The position numbers and the translations under genes were made by a program. A DNA stretch of 64,000 nt from WTFY01 sp965203725 (GTDB lineage: Bacteria; Pseudomonadota; Gammaproteobacteria; UBA4575), in NCBI GenBank assembly GCA_965203725.1, contig CBDBDH010000002.1:310001-374000 (forward strand), in the 5' to 3' direction. Each line of letters starts with the position of its first letter. Positions within the stretch are counted from its first letter, which is position 1. Shown here in pieces: positions 26,265-35,244 of this stretch. Below the pieces are notes generated by a model. That model did no database searches. It was given only the letters and a program-made list of their open reading frames with translations, and was not told where the DNA came from.

Positions 26265-27240
26265 TCCCGACAGTGTAACGGCAACCCGCCGTTTGGCCTA
26301 TCACATGTGCGCGTGCCTGCTGTGCGCAGCTTGCCTGGTGTTGTCTGCCAATCCTGTCCATGCCCGGGACTGGCAATCTCCCTTTTACCAAGATCACGTG
26401 CTGGCGGGAAAAATCTGGGATACGCGGGAAAGCCGCTGGATCACGCAGCGGCAACTGCATGCCACCGTGCTGGGATACAGGTTCATTTTGCTGGGAGAAA
26501 CCCACGACAACCCCGATCACCACCGGTTGCAGGCGCAGCTACTGAACGGGCTTGCGACCGCGGGTCAAAAGCCCGCAGTCATCATGGAAATGCTGGCACA
26601 GGAAGCCTGGCAGGACCAGCCGGCCCTCTGGACAGATCTCGAATTGCTGCAACAGCAGGCTGCGGCACAGGATGAGCGCTGGCCATGGGACCTCTACGCG
26701 CCCCTTTTGCAGAGCGTGGTGGACCACGGCCTGGAGCTTGTGGCAGGCAATGTGAAACGCAAGACCCTGCATGCCCGGATTTCGCAGGCCGGAGCGGACT
26801 GGCGCCGCAAGTTGAGCGTGCGGTATTCGATACCGGATCAGGGCCTCGGGCAACTGGAACGGGATATCGCCGAATCCCATTGCGGCTACGTGGATCCCGG
26901 CCACCTGCCGTTCATGGTCGAAGCCCAGTTGCAAAGGGACCGGGCCATGACCTCGGCCCTGGTGAACAGCCCGGCGCCCGCAGTGCTCATCGCCGGCCGC
27001 GGCCACACCCGCAACGACTATGCCGTGCCGGTGCAACTGCGCAATGCACACCATCATGACTCCCTGCTGTCGGTCGCGCTGCTCCCGGTGCGCCCCGATG
27101 CGCTTGCCCCCGGGGATTACCTGCAGGGCACCCATGACGCCTACGACATCCTGTATTTCACGCCCAGCCATACGCGTGAGGACCCTTGCGAGAAGTTCAA
27201 GCACCAGTTGCAGAATCTGCGTGGACAGGACATCGAATAA
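26248..27240 (+). CDS. ChaN/Tiki-like haem-binding family protein, exported
   Basis: About 330 residues from the ATG at 26248; a TTG two codons earlier is possible. An N-terminal signal peptide (RRLAYHMCACLLCAACLV, cleavage near VHA-RD) is followed by ILLGETHDNPDHHRLQAQLL, the ChaN family hallmark. Further blocks: VIMEMLAQ and VLIAGRGHTRNDYAVP. The Campylobacter ChaN binds haem; the fold is shared with Tiki/TraB proteases. A cysteine near the signal cleavage site (CAAC) could be a lipidation site but does not form a clear lipobox. Confidence 0.8.
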   Translation: MISISIPDSVTATRRLAYHMCACLLCAACLVLSANPVHARDWQSPFYQDHVLAGKIWDTRESRWITQRQLHATVLGYRFILLGETHDNPDHHRLQAQLLNGLATAGQKPAVIMEMLAQEAWQDQPALWTDLELLQQQAAAQDERWPWDLYAPLLQSVVDHGLELVAGNVKRKTLHARISQAGADWRRKLSVRYSIPDQGLGQLERDIAESHCGYVDPGHLPFMVEAQLQRDRAMTSALVNSPAPAVLIAGRGHTRNDYAVPVQLRNAHHHDSLLSVALLPVRPDALAPGDYLQGTHDAYDILYFTPSHTREDPCEKFKHQLQNLRGQDIE

Positions 27241-27300
27241 AGGCAAAGGGCGCTCACTCCGCGGCACGTATGCCGCGCCCGCCGGCACCGGGTGTGCGGC

Positions 27301-27780
27301 TCAGCTGGCCCTTCTGACCGCGCGCAGTACCGTGTAGACTGCCGGCCACATCAGCATGCTGGTGAGCACCGGCGCCCAGTACGTCCACGGTCTGGGCTCT
27401 TCTCCCTGTATGCCCTGGATCCAGAGCAACACGCCCATGTAAGGCAGCAGGGTGACGCCGACAAAGATGGCTTGCTGGTGCAGCGGGTAATTCCGGCTCC
27501 GGGTGTGAAACCGGATCGTGATGAAGGCAAGGATGGCAAAGCCCAGGGCATATTGTCCCAGCAGCGCGCCGTACACGACGTCGACCAGAAGGCCCAGCAG
27601 CCATGCGATCCCAACCCCCAGATGGTCAGGCCGGGCCATGCACCAGTAGATCAGCGTGATCGCCAGCCAGTCCGGGCGCCAGGGACCGGCCCACTCCGGC
27701 AGCGGGATCAGCATCAGTATCATGGCAGCCAGCAGCGTGCCGCCAATCGCGTAGGGCATGGGTGAAGGCTGGCGGCTCAT
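27301..27780 (-). CDS. mreD: Rod-shape-determining protein MreD
   Basis: 159 residues, about five transmembrane helices, with RPDWLAITLIYWCMARPD and GLLVDVVYGALLGQYALGF typical of MreD. Part of the elongasome with MreB and MreC. Its ATG overlaps the mreC stop by four bases (ATGA), so translation is coupled. Confidence 0.93.
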   Translation of the reverse strand: MSRQPSPMPYAIGGTLLAAMILMLIPLPEWAGPWRPDWLAITLIYWCMARPDHLGVGIAWLLGLLVDVVYGALLGQYALGFAILAFITIRFHTRSRNYPLHQQAIFVGVTLLPYMGVLLWIQGIQGEEPRPWTYWAPVLTSMLMWPAVYTVLRAVRRAS

Positions 27781-28643
27781 CGGGCTTTCGTACGGGTTTC
27801 GGCCGTTTTCGGGAAGGGCTTTTCACTGTTGCGCAGCAACAGGGTTTCCCGAATGGTATTGAGGTTCGTCAGGGGCTTGGCCTCGACCTTGACAAAGGCC
27901 TCACCGGCAATCGACTGGATACGGATAATCTCTGCGACCGGGTAATTGGGGGGGTAACGTCCGTCCAGTCCGGAAGTCGTGATCAGGTCGCCGACCTGGA
28001 TGTCCGTCGTGTTCACCAGGTGTCGAAGCTCCAGTCTGTCATTGTTTCCCGTGCCGACTACCAGGCTGCGCTGGCCACTGCGGGCGATGACACCCAGCAG
28101 GGCATGGTTGGGGTCCGATATCAGGATTGCAATGGAACTGACGGGGCCCGCCTTGTCCACCTGGCCAATGATCCCCTTGGCTCCCAGCAGGGGCTGACCT
28201 TCATAGACGCCGTCCTGTGTCCCCTTGTTCAGGACAATACGGTGACGGTACGGGCCGAGATCGATGGAAAGCAGTTCTGCAATGAGGATCTGTTCTTCCT
28301 GGAGCTGCCTGGCGGAAGACAGAAACTCGCGCAGGCGTGCATTCTCCTGTTTCAGGGCTGCGAGTTTTTGCAGCTGCAAGTCCAGCAGGATTTGATTCGT
28401 GCGCAGCCGGGTGTTTTCATCCAGCAGTTTTTTTCGGTTGGCCAGGAACTCTGAACCCGCGTTGTAGATTTTTGCGGGCAGGGAGGCCACGGCCTTGACG
28501 GGATACACCATCACACTGATGCCCGAGCGCAGGAAACCCAGGTAATTGTAGTGGTAGTCAGTGACCATCATGCCGACAGACAGCATGGCCAGGAGGATCA
28601 GTTTCGCAGATGCGGACGGGTCAAGGACAAACAGCGGCTTGAT
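27777..28643 (-). CDS. mreC: Rod-shape-determining protein MreC
   Basis: 288 residues if begun at an ATC codon at 28643; the first ATG is at 28586 and would cut into the N-terminal membrane helix (LILLAMLSVGMMVTD). From 28643 the protein would read (I/M)KPLFVLDPSASAKLILLA, which matches the MKPLF start common in gammaproteobacterial MreC, and GGGAGG stands at good spacing. The coiled coil (about residues 70-110) and beta domains (ILNKGTQDGVYEGQ-like VLNKGTQDGVYEG; DLITTSGLDGRYP) are complete. Periplasmic scaffold linking MreB to peptidoglycan synthesis. It lies between mreB and mreD. Confidence 0.93.
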   Translation of the reverse strand: MKPLFVLDPSASAKLILLAMLSVGMMVTDYHYNYLGFLRSGISVMVYPVKAVASLPAKIYNAGSEFLANRKKLLDENTRLRTNQILLDLQLQKLAALKQENARLREFLSSARQLQEEQILIAELLSIDLGPYRHRIVLNKGTQDGVYEGQPLLGAKGIIGQVDKAGPVSSIAILISDPNHALLGVIARSGQRSLVVGTGNNDRLELRHLVNTTDIQVGDLITTSGLDGRYPPNYPVAEIIRIQSIAGEAFVKVEAKPLTNLNTIRETLLLRNSEKPFPKTAETRTKAR

Positions 28644-28752
28644 GGCAACCTCCCCTGAACGACAGGCCAGTAACCCCGAGGTTTCAGGGTTTGATCATAG
28701 CAGACATCCGTGTTGTCCGCCGCATGGCAGCAGGCTTCAGCGCTTGGTTGCG

Positions 28753-29796
28753 CTAGTCTCTGGCCAGCAATTCGGTGCCTGATTCCTCCATCAGTTCAAG
28801 GACCCGTCCACCCCCACGCGCCACAGAGGTGAGGGGGTCGTCCGCAATGACTACCGGCACCCCGGTTTCTTCCATGATCAGACGGTCCAGGTCGCGCAAC
28901 AACGCTCCGCCACCCGTGATGACGATTCCCCGGTCTGCCACGTCTGCACCGAGTTCAGGCGGGGTTTGCTCCAGTGCCGTTCGCACCGCACTGACAATCC
29001 CCTGCAGCGGTTCCTGCAGTGCCTCAAGAATTTCATTGCTGTTCAGGGAAAAGCTTTTCGGGATGCCCTCTGACAGGTTTCTGCCCTTGACCTCGATTTC
29101 CAGCATTTCCTTGCCCGGGTACGCCGAGCCGATCTCATGCTTGATGCGCTCGGCGGTGGATTCGCCGATCAACACACCGTAGTTGCGCCGGATGTAGTTG
29201 ATGATGGCCTCGTTGAGCCGGTCACCTCCAATCCTTGCGGAGGCAGAATAGACAATGCCGTTCAGGGAGATCACGGCCACCTCCGATGTGCCCCCGCCAA
29301 TGTCCAGCACCATCGAGCCGAACGCCTCCTTGATCGGCAGGTTGGCACCCATGGCGGCCGCCAGGGGTTCTTCGATCAGGTAGGTCTTGAGTGCTCCTGC
29401 ACTCAGTGCGGACTCACGAATGGCACGGCGCTCCACCTGGGTCGCACCGCAGGGCACGCACACCAGCACACGCGGACTGGGCCTCAGCAGGTGGCTTCTG
29501 TGCACCTTGCGAATGAAGTACTGCAGCATTTTTTCCGTAGTGGTGAAATCCGCAATCACGCCGTCCTTCAGTGGCCGGATGACATCAATGTTGGCCGGCG
29601 TGCGGCCCAGCATGCCCTTGGCTGCGGCACCTACCGCCTCGATGGCCCGCGGCCCCCCCTCCGGGTTGTTGCGAATCGCGACCACCGAGGGTTCGTTCAG
29701 CACGATTCCCTTGCCATGCATGTAAATCAGGGTGTTGGCCGTGCCCAGATCGATCGACAGGTCTTTGGAGAAGAGACTCAGGACGCGTTTGAACAT
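28753..29796 (-). CDS. mreB: Rod-shape-determining protein MreB
   Basis: 347 residues, the usual MreB length. Actin-fold motifs are present: SIDLGTANTLIY (phosphate 1), VLDIGGGTSEVAVISL (phosphate 2) and ITGGGALLRDLDRLI (adenosine). It forms the cytoskeletal filament that directs lateral wall growth. It leads mreBCD and is divergent from gatC. Confidence 0.98.
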   Translation of the reverse strand: MFKRVLSLFSKDLSIDLGTANTLIYMHGKGIVLNEPSVVAIRNNPEGGPRAIEAVGAAAKGMLGRTPANIDVIRPLKDGVIADFTTTEKMLQYFIRKVHRSHLLRPSPRVLVCVPCGATQVERRAIRESALSAGALKTYLIEEPLAAAMGANLPIKEAFGSMVLDIGGGTSEVAVISLNGIVYSASARIGGDRLNEAIINYIRRNYGVLIGESTAERIKHEIGSAYPGKEMLEIEVKGRNLSEGIPKSFSLNSNEILEALQEPLQGIVSAVRTALEQTPPELGADVADRGIVITGGGALLRDLDRLIMEETGVPVVIADDPLTSVARGGGRVLELMEESGTELLARD

Positions 29797-29837
29797 GAAC
29801 TAGACTGCAGGCATATATCTGGTTGGAGTGAGGCGCT

Positions 29838-29866
29838 ACTCTAGCAGTGGCTAAAATTTTGAGCAA
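29838..29866 (-). promoter_or_regulatory. Candidate sigma70 promoter of mreBCD
   Basis: On the minus strand TTGCTC and TAGAGT are separated by 17 bp, 42 bp upstream of the mreB ATG. Confidence 0.4.
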
Positions 29867-29962
29867 GGCCATATGCAAGTATGGTAGTTTGTGCTGCTAG
29901 CATCCTCCCCACAGGACGAACGCCTGCTCATCAACCGGTCCAGTCAAAGCCAGGATCTTGCC

Positions 29963-30250
29963 ATGTCCATATCACTTGAGGAAGTTCTCGACATCAGCCG
30001 TCTGGCCAGGCTGCATATCGATGAAGAGCAGGCCGGGCAGTATGCCGCGGACCTGTCAAAGATTCTGGCCTGGGTGCAGCAGATGAACCGGGTGGACACC
30101 CGGAAGGTTGAGCCCATGGCGCACCCCCTTGATGTCGTACAGCGCCTGCGCGAGGACAAGGTCACCGAAACGGACCAGCGTGAAAAATTCCAGACCATCG
30201 CACCGCGTACCGACAAGGGCCTCTACCTGGTGCCCAAGGTGATCGAATAG
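29963..30250 (+). CDS. gatC: Asp/Glu-tRNA amidotransferase subunit C
   Basis: 95 residues from the ATG at 29963; the frame is open to 29891, but the conserved part begins MSISLEEVLDISRLARLHID. The C-terminal TDKGLYLVPKVIE matches GatC, the small subunit that holds GatA and GatB together in tRNA-dependent Gln/Asn formation. Confidence 0.95.
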   Translation: MSISLEEVLDISRLARLHIDEEQAGQYAADLSKILAWVQQMNRVDTRKVEPMAHPLDVVQRLREDKVTETDQREKFQTIAPRTDKGLYLVPKVIE

Positions 30251-30290
30251 TTTTTTCGTCCGGGCATTACAGGGACCCACTGTCATACCG

Positions 30291-31760
30291 ATGGAAGAGC
30301 TTTCCGTTTCACAGCTCGCAGCAGGCCTGGACCGCGGGGAATTCTCCAGTGTGGAACTCACCCGGCATTTCCTGCACCGCATGCAGGCCCAGCGGGAACT
30401 CAATGCCTTCATCACTGAATTGGAAGAGTCCGCAATTTCGCAGGCGCGCCGCGCCGACCGGCGCATCAAGGAAAAAAAGCATGGCCCGCTGACCGGCATC
30501 CCCCTGGCCCACAAGGATATCTTCTGCATGGACGGCACCCGGACCTCGTGCGGCTCCCGGATGCTGGACAACTTTGTAGCGCCCTACGATGCGACGGTAG
30601 TGCGAAAGCTTGAGCAGGCCGGGTGCGTGGTCCTGGGCAAGACCAACATGGACGAGTTTGCCATGGGCTCATCCAATGAGAACAGTTACTTCGGCCCGGT
30701 GAAAAATCCCTGGAATCCCGGGCATGTGCCGGGAGGCTCGTCCGGCGGGTCGGCGGCTGCCGTGGCGGCACGCCTGGCCCCTCTGGCCACCGGCACGGAT
30801 ACCGGCGGGTCCATCCGCCAGCCGGCGGCATTTTGTGGAATCACGGGACTGAAACCGACCTATGGCCGCGTCTCGCGATACGGCATGATCGCCTATGCAT
30901 CGAGCCTGGACCAGGCCGGACCCCTGGCGAAATCAGCCCATGACTGCGCCTACCTGCTGCAGGCCATGGCCGGTTTCGACGCCAGGGATTCCACCAGCAT
31001 GGATGAGCCGGTGCCGGCCTACACGCAGGCACTGGACGAGCCGCTGCGGGGACGTGTCATCGGCATCCCCGATGAATATTTTGGCAGCGGCCTGAAGCCC
31101 GAAGTGAAAGACATCCTGGCGCGCGCCATTGCCTGGGCCGAAGAGCAGGGGTGCACCATCCAGCCCATTCGCTTGCCGAACACCGAGCTGGCCATTCCTG
31201 CCTATTACGTGATCGCCACGGCCGAGTGCTCCTCGAATCTGTCCCGTTTTGACGGCATCCGGTTCGGACACCGCTGCCAGGCCCCCAGGGATCTGCATGA
31301 CCTGTACCAGCGCAGCCGCAGCGAGGGTTTCGGCACGGAAGTCAAGCGCCGGATCATGATTGGAACCTACGCATTGTCCAAGGGATATTACGATGCCTAC
31401 TACCTGAAGGCCCAGCAGATCCGCCGCCTGATCAGCACGGATTTCAGCAAGGCGTTCGAGACGGTCGATTTCATCCTCGGGCCGACGGCGCCGGAGCCTG
31501 CTTTCAGGATCGGCGAAAAGACCAGTGACCCGGTGACCATGTATTTGTCGGACATCTACACCATCTCGGTCAATCTCGCCGGCCTGCCGGCGGTCTCGGT
31601 GCCCTGCGGCACCTACGAAGGCCTGCCCGTCGGCATGCAGCTGATCGGCAACTACCTCACCGAGGGCAGGCTGCTGAATTTTGCACACCAGTACCAGCTG
31701 GCGACGGACTGGCACCGGCAGTGCCCTCCCGGGTGCATGCAAGGGAGCGGCGGCGAATGA
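30291..31760 (+). CDS. gatA: Asp/Glu-tRNA amidotransferase subunit A
   Basis: 489 residues. The amidase triad is visible: Lys75 in IPLAHKDIF, cis-Ser150 in GGSSGGSAAA and catalytic Ser174 in TDTGGSIRQPAAF. It releases ammonia from glutamine for the GatB transamidation. It is preceded by gatC and overlaps the gatB ATG by four bases (ATGA). Confidence 0.98.
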   Translation: MEELSVSQLAAGLDRGEFSSVELTRHFLHRMQAQRELNAFITELEESAISQARRADRRIKEKKHGPLTGIPLAHKDIFCMDGTRTSCGSRMLDNFVAPYDATVVRKLEQAGCVVLGKTNMDEFAMGSSNENSYFGPVKNPWNPGHVPGGSSGGSAAAVAARLAPLATGTDTGGSIRQPAAFCGITGLKPTYGRVSRYGMIAYASSLDQAGPLAKSAHDCAYLLQAMAGFDARDSTSMDEPVPAYTQALDEPLRGRVIGIPDEYFGSGLKPEVKDILARAIAWAEEQGCTIQPIRLPNTELAIPAYYVIATAECSSNLSRFDGIRFGHRCQAPRDLHDLYQRSRSEGFGTEVKRRIMIGTYALSKGYYDAYYLKAQQIRRLISTDFSKAFETVDFILGPTAPEPAFRIGEKTSDPVTMYLSDIYTISVNLAGLPAVSVPCGTYEGLPVGMQLIGNYLTEGRLLNFAHQYQLATDWHRQCPPGCMQGSGGE

Positions 31761-33193
31761 CTCCGTGGGAGGCAGTGATCGGACTGGAAATCCACGTGCA
31801 GCTGGATACGCGGAGCAAGATTTTCTCGGCCGCTTCCACGGCTTTCGGGGCCGAGCCGAATACCCAGGCCTGTGCCGTGGACCTGGGATTGCCCGGCGTG
31901 CTGCCCGTGCTGAACCTTGAGGCGGTGCACATGGCCGTCATGTTCGGTCTCGCCATTGGCGCGACGATTGCACCGCGCAGCGTCTTTGCCCGGAAAAATT
32001 ATTTTTACCCCGACCTGCCCAAGGGCTATCAGATCAGCCAGTACGAGTTGCCCATCGTCGAGCACGGCCGCCTGGAGATCACCCTGGAAGACGGGACGCA
32101 AAAGGCCGTCGGGATCACGCGCGCGCACCTCGAAGAGGATGCCGGAAAATCCCTGCACGAGGAGTTCGAGGACTGTACCGCGGTCGACCTGAACCGTGCC
32201 GGCACCCCGCTGATCGAGGTCGTATCGGAGCCCGACATGCGTTCTGCAAAAGAGGCCGTCCTGTACATGAGAAAGATCCATTCGATCGTACGCAGCCTGG
32301 GGATTTGTGACGGCAACATGCAGGAGGGCTCGTTTCGGTGTGATGCCAACGTGTCCATGCGTCCTGCCGGTGAAGATGGGTACGGCACGCGCACGGAAAC
32401 CAAGAACCTGAACTCGTTCAGGTTCGTGGAGCGGGCCATCGATTTTGAGATCGGGCGCCAGATTGGGATACTCGAAGACGGAGGAGCGGTCGCACAGGAG
32501 ACGCGGCTGTTTGATGCCGACACGGGCGAAACCCGCTCGATGAGAAGCAAGGAGGAGGCCAACGACTACCGCTATTTCCCCGATCCCGACCTGCTGCCCG
32601 TGGTCATCCCGCAGGACATGGTGGAAGCCATCCGGGCCCGGCTGCCCGAGCTGCCCTGGGAAAAAGCCTCACGCCTGAGTGCGGAATACGGGCTCAAGGA
32701 TCACGAGGCCGAGACCCTGGCCATGAGCGCGGAACTTGCCGAATACTTCGAGCGCACTGCACGGCAGACCGGTGCCGATGCCAGGCTGGTGGTCAACTGG
32801 ATCACCGGCGAGCTCAGTGCGGCCTTGAACCAGGATCATCTGGAAATTACCGAAAGCCCCGTTTCGAGCACGATGCTCGCCGGTCTTCTGAACCGTATCG
32901 AAGACGGCACTATCTCCGGCAAGATCGCCAAGGATGTGTTCCGGTCCATGTGGACGGGGGAGGGGGATGCGGACGCCATCATCGAGTCCCGCGGCCTCAG
33001 GCAGATCACCGATGACTCTGAACTGGAGGCTCTGGTGGACCGGGTCCTGCAGGACAACCCGAAACAGGTGGAGCAGTTCCGCTCGGGCAAGGACAAGGTG
33101 TTCGGTTTTTTCGTGGGCCAGGTCATGAAACTGTCCGGGGGAAAGGCCAACCCGAAACAGGTCAATGAGCTGCTGAGGGAAAAGCTGGGGTAG
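31757..33193 (+). CDS. gatB: Asp/Glu-tRNA amidotransferase subunit B
   Basis: 478 residues from the ATG at 31757, within the gatA stop. GatB blocks: WEAVIGLEIHVQLDTRSKIF, NYFYPDLPKGYQISQYE, GSFRCDANVS and TRTETKNLNSFRFVE. A YqeY-like helical tail (about 350-478) binds tRNA. With gatA and gatC it makes Gln-tRNA(Gln) and/or Asn-tRNA(Asn). A tRNA-Gln gene lies 6.8 kb downstream. Confidence 0.98.
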   Translation: MTPWEAVIGLEIHVQLDTRSKIFSAASTAFGAEPNTQACAVDLGLPGVLPVLNLEAVHMAVMFGLAIGATIAPRSVFARKNYFYPDLPKGYQISQYELPIVEHGRLEITLEDGTQKAVGITRAHLEEDAGKSLHEEFEDCTAVDLNRAGTPLIEVVSEPDMRSAKEAVLYMRKIHSIVRSLGICDGNMQEGSFRCDANVSMRPAGEDGYGTRTETKNLNSFRFVERAIDFEIGRQIGILEDGGAVAQETRLFDADTGETRSMRSKEEANDYRYFPDPDLLPVVIPQDMVEAIRARLPELPWEKASRLSAEYGLKDHEAETLAMSAELAEYFERTARQTGADARLVVNWITGELSAALNQDHLEITESPVSSTMLAGLLNRIEDGTISGKIAKDVFRSMWTGEGDADAIIESRGLRQITDDSELEALVDRVLQDNPKQVEQFRSGKDKVFGFFVGQVMKLSGGKANPKQVNELLREKLG

Positions 33194-33214
33194 CCTTTTG
33201 GGGCAGCGCAGCGC

Positions 33215-34054
33215 CTAGCCGGCACTCAAGCGTGCGCAACTGACCCGATCCTGTCCCGCGAAGTCTGGATCGGTTCGGACCTGTGCAAACCCGTTTTGGT
33301 GCAGCAGCCGGCGGACTTCGGCGCCCTGTGTGTAGCCATGTTCGAGCACGATGTGCCCTTGCGGGGCCAGGTGCCGGTGCGCCTGGTCGATGATCCGCTC
33401 CAGGGCCTCCAGCCCGGACGCCCCGCTGATCAGCGCCGGGGCCGGCTCGAACTGCGCCACGTGAGGGTCTAGGTCCGGGTCCCCTTGTGCGACATAGGGC
33501 GGGTTGGAGACGATCACGTCGAATCGGCGGTGACCGAGGTTTCCATACCAGTCGCTGTGAACAAAAAGGATGTCGGCGCCGAGGCGTTTCGCGTTCATGC
33601 GTGCAACCTCCAGGGCCGGTGTGGAGATATCCGCAGCCACTACCACGCAGTCGCTGCGTTCCCGGGCGATGGCAATCGCGATGGCCCCGCAGCCGGTGCC
33701 CAGATCGAGGATCCTCGCGCCCTCCTGCTCCGCGATGCACTGCAGCGCGCTCTCCACGAGCTGTTCCGTTTCGGGGCGGGGGATCAGCACGTGCTCGTTG
33801 ACCGTGAACTCCAGGGACCAGAATTCCTTTTTGCCTGAAATCCGGGCCAGGGGCATGCCCTGCTGCCGACTGGAGCAGCAGGATCTGAAAAAGCTTTCTT
33901 CGCGCTCGGACAGCCGGGTCTCGGGATGCGCAAGCAGCCTGGCCTGCCCGATGCCGCACGCGTGGCAGACCAGGAACTGTGCATCCAGCCTGGGGTTGTC
34001 GCTAACCCGGACCAGTTTGGCCGCGGCAAAATCCACCGCCTGCTGACGTGTCAT
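33215..34054 (-). CDS. prmC: Peptide chain release factor glutamine N5-methyltransferase
   Basis: 279 residues. SAM motif I ILDLGTGCGAIAIAIA and the catalytic NPPY (residues 184-187) in VIVSNPPYVAQG identify PrmC/HemK. It methylates the Gln of the GGQ loop of release factors. It follows prfA after 12 bp, as in many bacteria, and is convergent with gatB. Confidence 0.97.
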   Translation of the reverse strand: MTRQQAVDFAAAKLVRVSDNPRLDAQFLVCHACGIGQARLLAHPETRLSEREESFFRSCCSSRQQGMPLARISGKKEFWSLEFTVNEHVLIPRPETEQLVESALQCIAEQEGARILDLGTGCGAIAIAIARERSDCVVVAADISTPALEVARMNAKRLGADILFVHSDWYGNLGHRRFDVIVSNPPYVAQGDPDLDPHVAQFEPAPALISGASGLEALERIIDQAHRHLAPQGHIVLEHGYTQGAEVRRLLHQNGFAQVRTDPDFAGQDRVSCARLSAG

Positions 34055-34066
34055 CGCCGAGGTCCG

Positions 34067-35152
34067 TCAGGGTTCGCTCAGGGTGGCGAGCTGGTCTGCC
34101 CGGTACTCGTTTCGCAGGGGCTGGATGACCGGGTCCATGTCGCCCTGCATCACTTCATCCAGCTTGTACAGGGTCAGGCCGATTCGATGGTCCGTGATGC
34201 GGCCCTGCGGGAAATTATAGGTGCGGATGCGTTCCGAGCGATCGCCGCTGCCGACCAGGTTGCGACGGGTTTCGGCCTGCTGCTCGAATTGTTTTTTCCG
34301 TTCCTGGTCCAGCAGGCGCGCGCTGAGCAGCGACAAGGCACGCGCACGGTTCTTGTGCTGCGATCTTTCATCCTGGCATTCCACCACGATGCCGCTGGGA
34401 AGATGCGTGATGCGAATGGCAGAGTCCGTCTTGTTGACATGCTGCCCGCCTGCACCGGAAGCCCGGAATATGTCGATGCGCAAGTCGGCGTGGTCAATCT
34501 CGACATCGTCGATTTCACTGACCTCCGGCATGATGGCGATCGTGGCCGCGGAGGTGTGTATACGTCCCTGGGATTCGGTGACCGGCACGCGCTGCACCCG
34601 GTGCGCCCCGGATTCAAACTTCAAGTTTGAATAAACGTCTGAGCCGGAAATCTTGGCAATGATTTCCTTGTATCCTCCATGGTCTCCCTCGCTCTTGTGC
34701 AGCACTTCCATGTTCCACTTTTTGGTTTCCGTATAACGGGAATACATGCGGAACAGGTCACCTGCGAAAATGGCGGCCTCATCGCCGCCGGTGCCCGCGC
34801 GGATTTCCAGGAACACGTTGCCCTGGTCATGCGGGTCTTGGGGCAGCAGGAGAAGCTGCAGTTCCCCCTCGAGCTGGTCGATGCGCTGTGCGGTGGCTTT
34901 CGTCTCCTCCTGGGCCATTTTTTTCAGGCTTTCATCCTGGTCGCCCAGCAGTTCCTGTGCATACGCCAGGTCCTCCATGAGGCGCTGGTGCTCGGTGAAT
35001 TTTTTCACGATGGGCTCCAGATGCGCATATTCCCGGGAAAGCGACGCGAACCGCTCCTGGTCCTTGACGATTTGTGCATCCGAAAGCGAGACGGAAATTT
35101 CCTCGTGGCGCTCCTGGAGGGTCTCGAGCTTGCGGATGATTGAATCTTTCAT
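34067..35152 (-). CDS. prfA: Peptide chain release factor 1
   Basis: 361 residues. The GGQ catalytic loop is at 235-237 (SGAGGQHVNKTDSA) and the stop-codon recognition motif is of the PxT type (RVPVTES), as in RF1. It ends translation at UAA and UAG. It lies between hemA and prmC in the classical hemA-prfA-prmC order. Confidence 0.98.
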   Translation of the reverse strand: MKDSIIRKLETLQERHEEISVSLSDAQIVKDQERFASLSREYAHLEPIVKKFTEHQRLMEDLAYAQELLGDQDESLKKMAQEETKATAQRIDQLEGELQLLLLPQDPHDQGNVFLEIRAGTGGDEAAIFAGDLFRMYSRYTETKKWNMEVLHKSEGDHGGYKEIIAKISGSDVYSNLKFESGAHRVQRVPVTESQGRIHTSAATIAIMPEVSEIDDVEIDHADLRIDIFRASGAGGQHVNKTDSAIRITHLPSGIVVECQDERSQHKNRARALSLLSARLLDQERKKQFEQQAETRRNLVGSGDRSERIRTYNFPQGRITDHRIGLTLYKLDEVMQGDMDPVIQPLRNEYRADQLATLSEP

Positions 35153-35244
35153 GGTGGTGGATGCGATCCGGGAACAAAAGCGGGTTGCAGCGTACGGGAT
35201 TCCCCGGCTGGCTGGCCAGTCATGCTGGGGTCAGGCGAAGCTGC

